From Actinomycetes bacterium (GTDB taxonomy: Bacteria > Actinomycetota > Thermoleophilia > Solirubrobacterales > 70-9), in assembly GCA_023436605.1 (NCBI GenBank), contig JAEZIQ010000095.1, forward strand, positions 1 to 6,924: a DNA stretch of 6,924 nt, read 5' to 3'. Positions within the stretch are counted from its first letter, which is position 1. Each line of letters begins with the position of its first letter. The notes under the pieces are model-generated. The model saw nothing but the letters and a program-made list of their open reading frames with translations, ran no database searches and was not told the origin of the DNA. Positions 4,624 to 6,924 of this stretch are shown here, piece by piece. Position numbers and translations under genes: made by a program.

Positions 4624-6924
4624 CTATTCCTCCGGGGGGAAGTTGGTCGAGATCATCGTCGGCTTGCCGGCCAAAAACAGCCACTGGTCGAAGAACTCTT
4701 CCAGGGCGTCTGTCTGAACGGGACCGAAGTCGGCGATGTCGATCGCCGTATCGATGAACTGCTGCGCGGTGATGTTCTTGTACGCGAAGTCGGTCTGCAG
4801 CTCCTTGGCGAAGGCAGAGAACTTCGTGTCACCAACGATCTGGCGGTAGTACTCGAGCATCATCGCCGGACGCGTGTACGTCTGGAAGGTCGAGAACAGG
4901 TACTCCGGATCGTTGTTCAGCGTGCCGGGCGGGATGTCCCACCTGGTCGGGTTGCTTGTAGAGGCGTAGTTATTGGCCGTCTGGGTCGCCGGGTTGGTTG
5001 CCGACGTGTTGAACCAGGTACCCCACTGGCCCCAGCCCTCGTTGAACCAGATCTGGTTCCACGTGGCCGGACCGACCGCGTCACCGAACCACTGATGCAC
5101 GTACTCGTGCGCCAGCGTGTTGTTGTTGATCGAGAGTGTCGGGAAGTGGATCTTGCCCTGGTTCTCCAGGACGTACCCGATGCCCGTAGTTCGACCGGCA
5201 AACACGCCTCCCGAGTTCAACGGGTAGGGCCCGAACAACGCGGAGAACTTGTTGATCATGCCCTCTTGCGCGTCGAACTGGACGCCCATGTTGTTGATCT
5301 GGGTCTGGGTCGCCGAGTTGTCGTACGCGTTGTAAAGCGGGAACGTACGGTTGTTCGACGTGTCGGTGGCCGAGGCTACCCAGTAGGTGCAGCGACAGAC
5401 CGATCCCGTGGTCAGATAGGTCTGCGTGGGCAGGGCCTCCCGCCACTTCCAGGTCGTCTTGCCGTCGGATCCCTCCACCTTGGAGACGAACTCACCCGTC
5501 CCAAGGGCAGTCCACTCGTCGGTTCCGGCCTGGGTCGGAACCTTGGTCGTGGTGGTGAACGTCGCCCGATCGGCCGGGATGTTGTTGTTCGGGAACCAGC
5601 TCTGCGCACCGATCGGTTCGCTCACCGTGAACGATCCGAAGCAGTTCACGTTGGTCGGACTCGGGTTGCCGGAACGGCACGCCCGGACCCAGCCTTCACG
5701 GGACCCGTCCGGGTCGACGATGTGGTTCACGTAGCCGCTGTAGTTGACCTTGACGGTGAACTCATCGCCCTCGTCGATCGGGGTCTGCGGGGCGATCACC
5801 AGCTTGGTGTTGTTCTGCTCCTGGAACCAGGAGGACGCACCGTTGACTTCAACCCTGGTGACGGTGAGCTTCTGTTCCCCGCCGATCAGGTTGCCGAAGT
5901 CGAGGCTGAACTCCCAGATGTCCTCCGTCGCTTCGGCGGTCATCGTGGTGTATGTGCCCGGGTTGAACTCGTTGGTCATCGGGTTGTAATCGATGTTGAT
6001 GTCGTAATCGAGGGCGTCGTACCCACCGTTTCCGATTTCCGGGAAGAGCGAGTCACCCGTGCTACGGGCACCTTCGACATATGGGGCTCCGGGGTCGGCA
6101 GGCCGTCCCGGCATTCCCTCGGGACCGGTGGGTCCGGTCGGGCCGGTCGCACCAGTCGCTCCGGTGGCACCAGTGTTGCCGGTCGGCCCGACTTCGCCGG
6201 TGTCGCCGGTCGCGCCGGTTGCGCCAGTCGCTCCGGTTGCGCCGGTCGCTCCGGTGGCTCCGGTGGCTCCGGTGTCGCCCGTGGGTCCGACTGCACCCGT
6301 TGCTCCCGTGTCGCCGGTCGCGCCGGTGGCACCCGTGGGCCCGACTTCGCCGGTGGCACCGGTGTCGCCAGTCGCTCCGGTGGCTCCCGTCTCGCCGGTC
6401 GCTCCCGTCGCGCCAGTGGCTCCGGTATCGCCGGTCGCGCCAGTGGCTCCGGTATCGCCGGTAGCTCCGGTGTCGCCGGTCGGGCCGATCGGGCCAGTGT
6501 CGCCCGTCGATCCGGTCTCACCGGTCGATCCCGTGGCACCGGTCGTGCCGTCCTTGCCGGGAGGTCCGGCCGGGCCGGTGGCGTAACCGACGACGGTCAC
6601 CGGCTTCGAAGCGCAGCTATAGCCGCCGCCCTTGAAGCAGGAGACCACAAAGTAATTGCCCTTCGCCACGGACTTCGGCACCCGGGCCGCAGCCAGGACG
6701 CTCTTCTTGCCCTTCGGGGGCAGACCGGCCACCTGGCGGGTTCCGAGCCGGATCGGACCGGCGGAGCGGTTGGTTGAAAGACTCAACGTGACCGTGCCTT
6801 TAACCCGCTTGGAAGCTGTGTTCCTCACGGTAGTGGCGACGATGTACTGGCTTCCCTGCGCCATTTTTGCGGCGGCCGCCACCTTGACGACCTTTGTCTT
6901 CGGTGCTGCCTCCGCTGCACCTGC
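4624..6924 (-). CDS. M1-family metallopeptidase with N-terminal CARDB-like domain and collagen-like stalk, 5' end cut by window edge
   Basis: The frame stays open to the right edge, giving 766 visible residues; the true start lies outside. Visible residues 1-8 (AGAAEAAP) could be the end of a signal peptide. Residues about 9-110 resemble a CARDB/Ig-like domain. Residues 117-275 are 53 uninterrupted Gly-X-Y triplets, mostly GAT, GDT and GPT. From about residue 287 (GDSLFPEIGNGGYD) the M1 aminopeptidase fold begins with its N-terminal beta domain. The catalytic part has GYVLENQ (583-589, the GxMEN equivalent with E587), HEYVH (606-610) and NEGW. The zinc ligands are thus H606, H610 and E629, with exact HEXXH-X18-E spacing. 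Y683 (QTYTRPAMML) is the probable transition-state tyrosine. The protein ends about 80 residues later, so the large C-terminal helical domain of bigger M1 enzymes is absent. An extracellular or surface-displayed peptidase is likely; aminopeptidase specificity is inferred from the family. Confidence 0.92.
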   Translation of the reverse strand, partial: AGAAEAAPKTKVVKVAAAAKMAQGSQYIVATTVRNTASKRVKGTVTLSLSTNRSAGPIRLGTRQVAGLPPKGKKSVLAAARVPKSVAKGNYFVVSCFKGGGYSCASKPVTVVGYATGPAGPPGKDGTTGATGSTGETGSTGDTGPIGPTGDTGATGDTGATGATGDTGATGATGATGETGATGATGDTGATGEVGPTGATGATGDTGATGAVGPTGDTGATGATGATGATGATGATGATGDTGEVGPTGNTGATGATGATGPTGPTGPEGMPGRPADPGAPYVEGARSTGDSLFPEIGNGGYDALDYDINIDYNPMTNEFNPGTYTTMTAEATEDIWEFSLDFGNLIGGEQKLTVTRVEVNGASSWFQEQNNTKLVIAPQTPIDEGDEFTVKVNYSGYVNHIVDPDGSREGWVRACRSGNPSPTNVNCFGSFTVSEPIGAQSWFPNNNIPADRATFTTTTKVPTQAGTDEWTALGTGEFVSKVEGSDGKTTWKWREALPTQTYLTTGSVCRCTYWVASATDTSNNRTFPLYNAYDNSATQTQINNMGVQFDAQEGMINKFSALFGPYPLNSGGVFAGRTTGIGYVLENQGKIHFPTLSINNNTLAHEYVHQWFGDAVGPATWNQIWFNEGWGQWGTWFNTSATNPATQTANNYASTSNPTRWDIPPGTLNNDPEYLFSTFQTYTRPAMMLEYYRQIVGDTKFSAFAKELQTDFAYKNITAQQFIDTAIDIADFGPVQTDALEEFFDQWLFLAGKPTMISTNFPPEE
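6100..6576 (-). repeat. Collagen-like Gly-X-Y coding repeat (53 triplets)
   Basis: Each 9-bp unit encodes Gly-X-Y. Thr fills Y in nearly all triplets; X is mostly Ala, Asp or Pro. GPAGPPGKDG opens and GPEGMPGRP closes the run, the most collagen-like ends. Glycine, proline and threonine codons vary between units, so the tract is not a fresh expansion of one unit. Bacterial collagen-like proteins such as BclA of Bacillus also place Thr in Y, where it can be glycosylated. Triple-helix formation here is inferred. Confidence 0.93.

Noticed and set aside
6100..6576. Possible CRISPR or other non-coding repeat array
   Set aside because: The periodicity is 9 bp, in frame, with no spacers, and it encodes Gly-X-Y triplets.
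4594..6777. Very long plus-strand open frame (727 codons) opposite the M1 gene
   Set aside because: It is antisense to a gene with clear M1 motifs. Its product is Arg/Gly/Val-rich low complexity, as expected from a GC-rich shadow frame and the collagen repeat.
6880..6882. GTG as the start of the M1 gene
   Set aside because: The frame continues upstream to the window edge with coherent sequence (AGAAEAAPKTKVVK) that fits a signal-peptide end and the first CARDB strand, and no ribosome site precedes the GTG.

Overview
The window comes from a GC-rich bacterial chromosome. Third codon positions are strongly G/C, one start is GTG, and a likely leaderless gene is present. Two secreted proteins carry threonine-rich Gly-X-Thr linkers, and several extracellular proteins have Ig-like/CARDB-like domains. 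This suggests an actinobacterium, most plausibly of the Thermoleophilia/Solirubrobacterales type. That placement is inferred from protein style, not from a marker gene.

Layout, left to right. (1) Positions 1-835, minus strand, cut by the left edge: a protein with an AbiEi-type winged-helix N-terminus and a DUF559 (Vsr-like nuclease fold) C-terminus. (2) A 190-bp gap with a striking AT-rich 51-bp hairpin. (3) mscL, minus strand, with a C-terminal zinc ribbon and probably leaderless. (4) A canonical intrinsic terminator. (5) A translationally coupled pair of minus-strand genes: a 488-aa secreted beta-propeller protein with a (Gly/Ser)-Pro-Thr linker, followed by a 180-aa secreted protein of unknown function. 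(6) A 174-bp divergent intergenic region with a phased TTGCGGG repeat array and overlapping -10-like elements. (7) A plus-strand short-chain dehydrogenase/reductase (SDR). (8) A strong bidirectional terminator. (9) A minus-strand gene running off the right edge, encoding a CARDB-like domain, 53 uninterrupted collagen-like triplets and an M1-family zinc metallopeptidase domain.

The genes do not form one recognisable pathway. What links the larger part of the window is the cell envelope: a tension-gated channel, two small-operon secreted proteins and a surface or secreted peptidase on a collagen-like stalk. Two unrelated proteins on either side of the SDR gene use the same kind of Thr-in-Y-position repeat. 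The SDR is a soluble oxidoreductase related to FabG and has no obvious link to these. The least-explained parts are the CARDB/collagen/M1 fusion, the repeat array in the divergent promoter region, and the terminator that abuts a leaderless mscL promoter.
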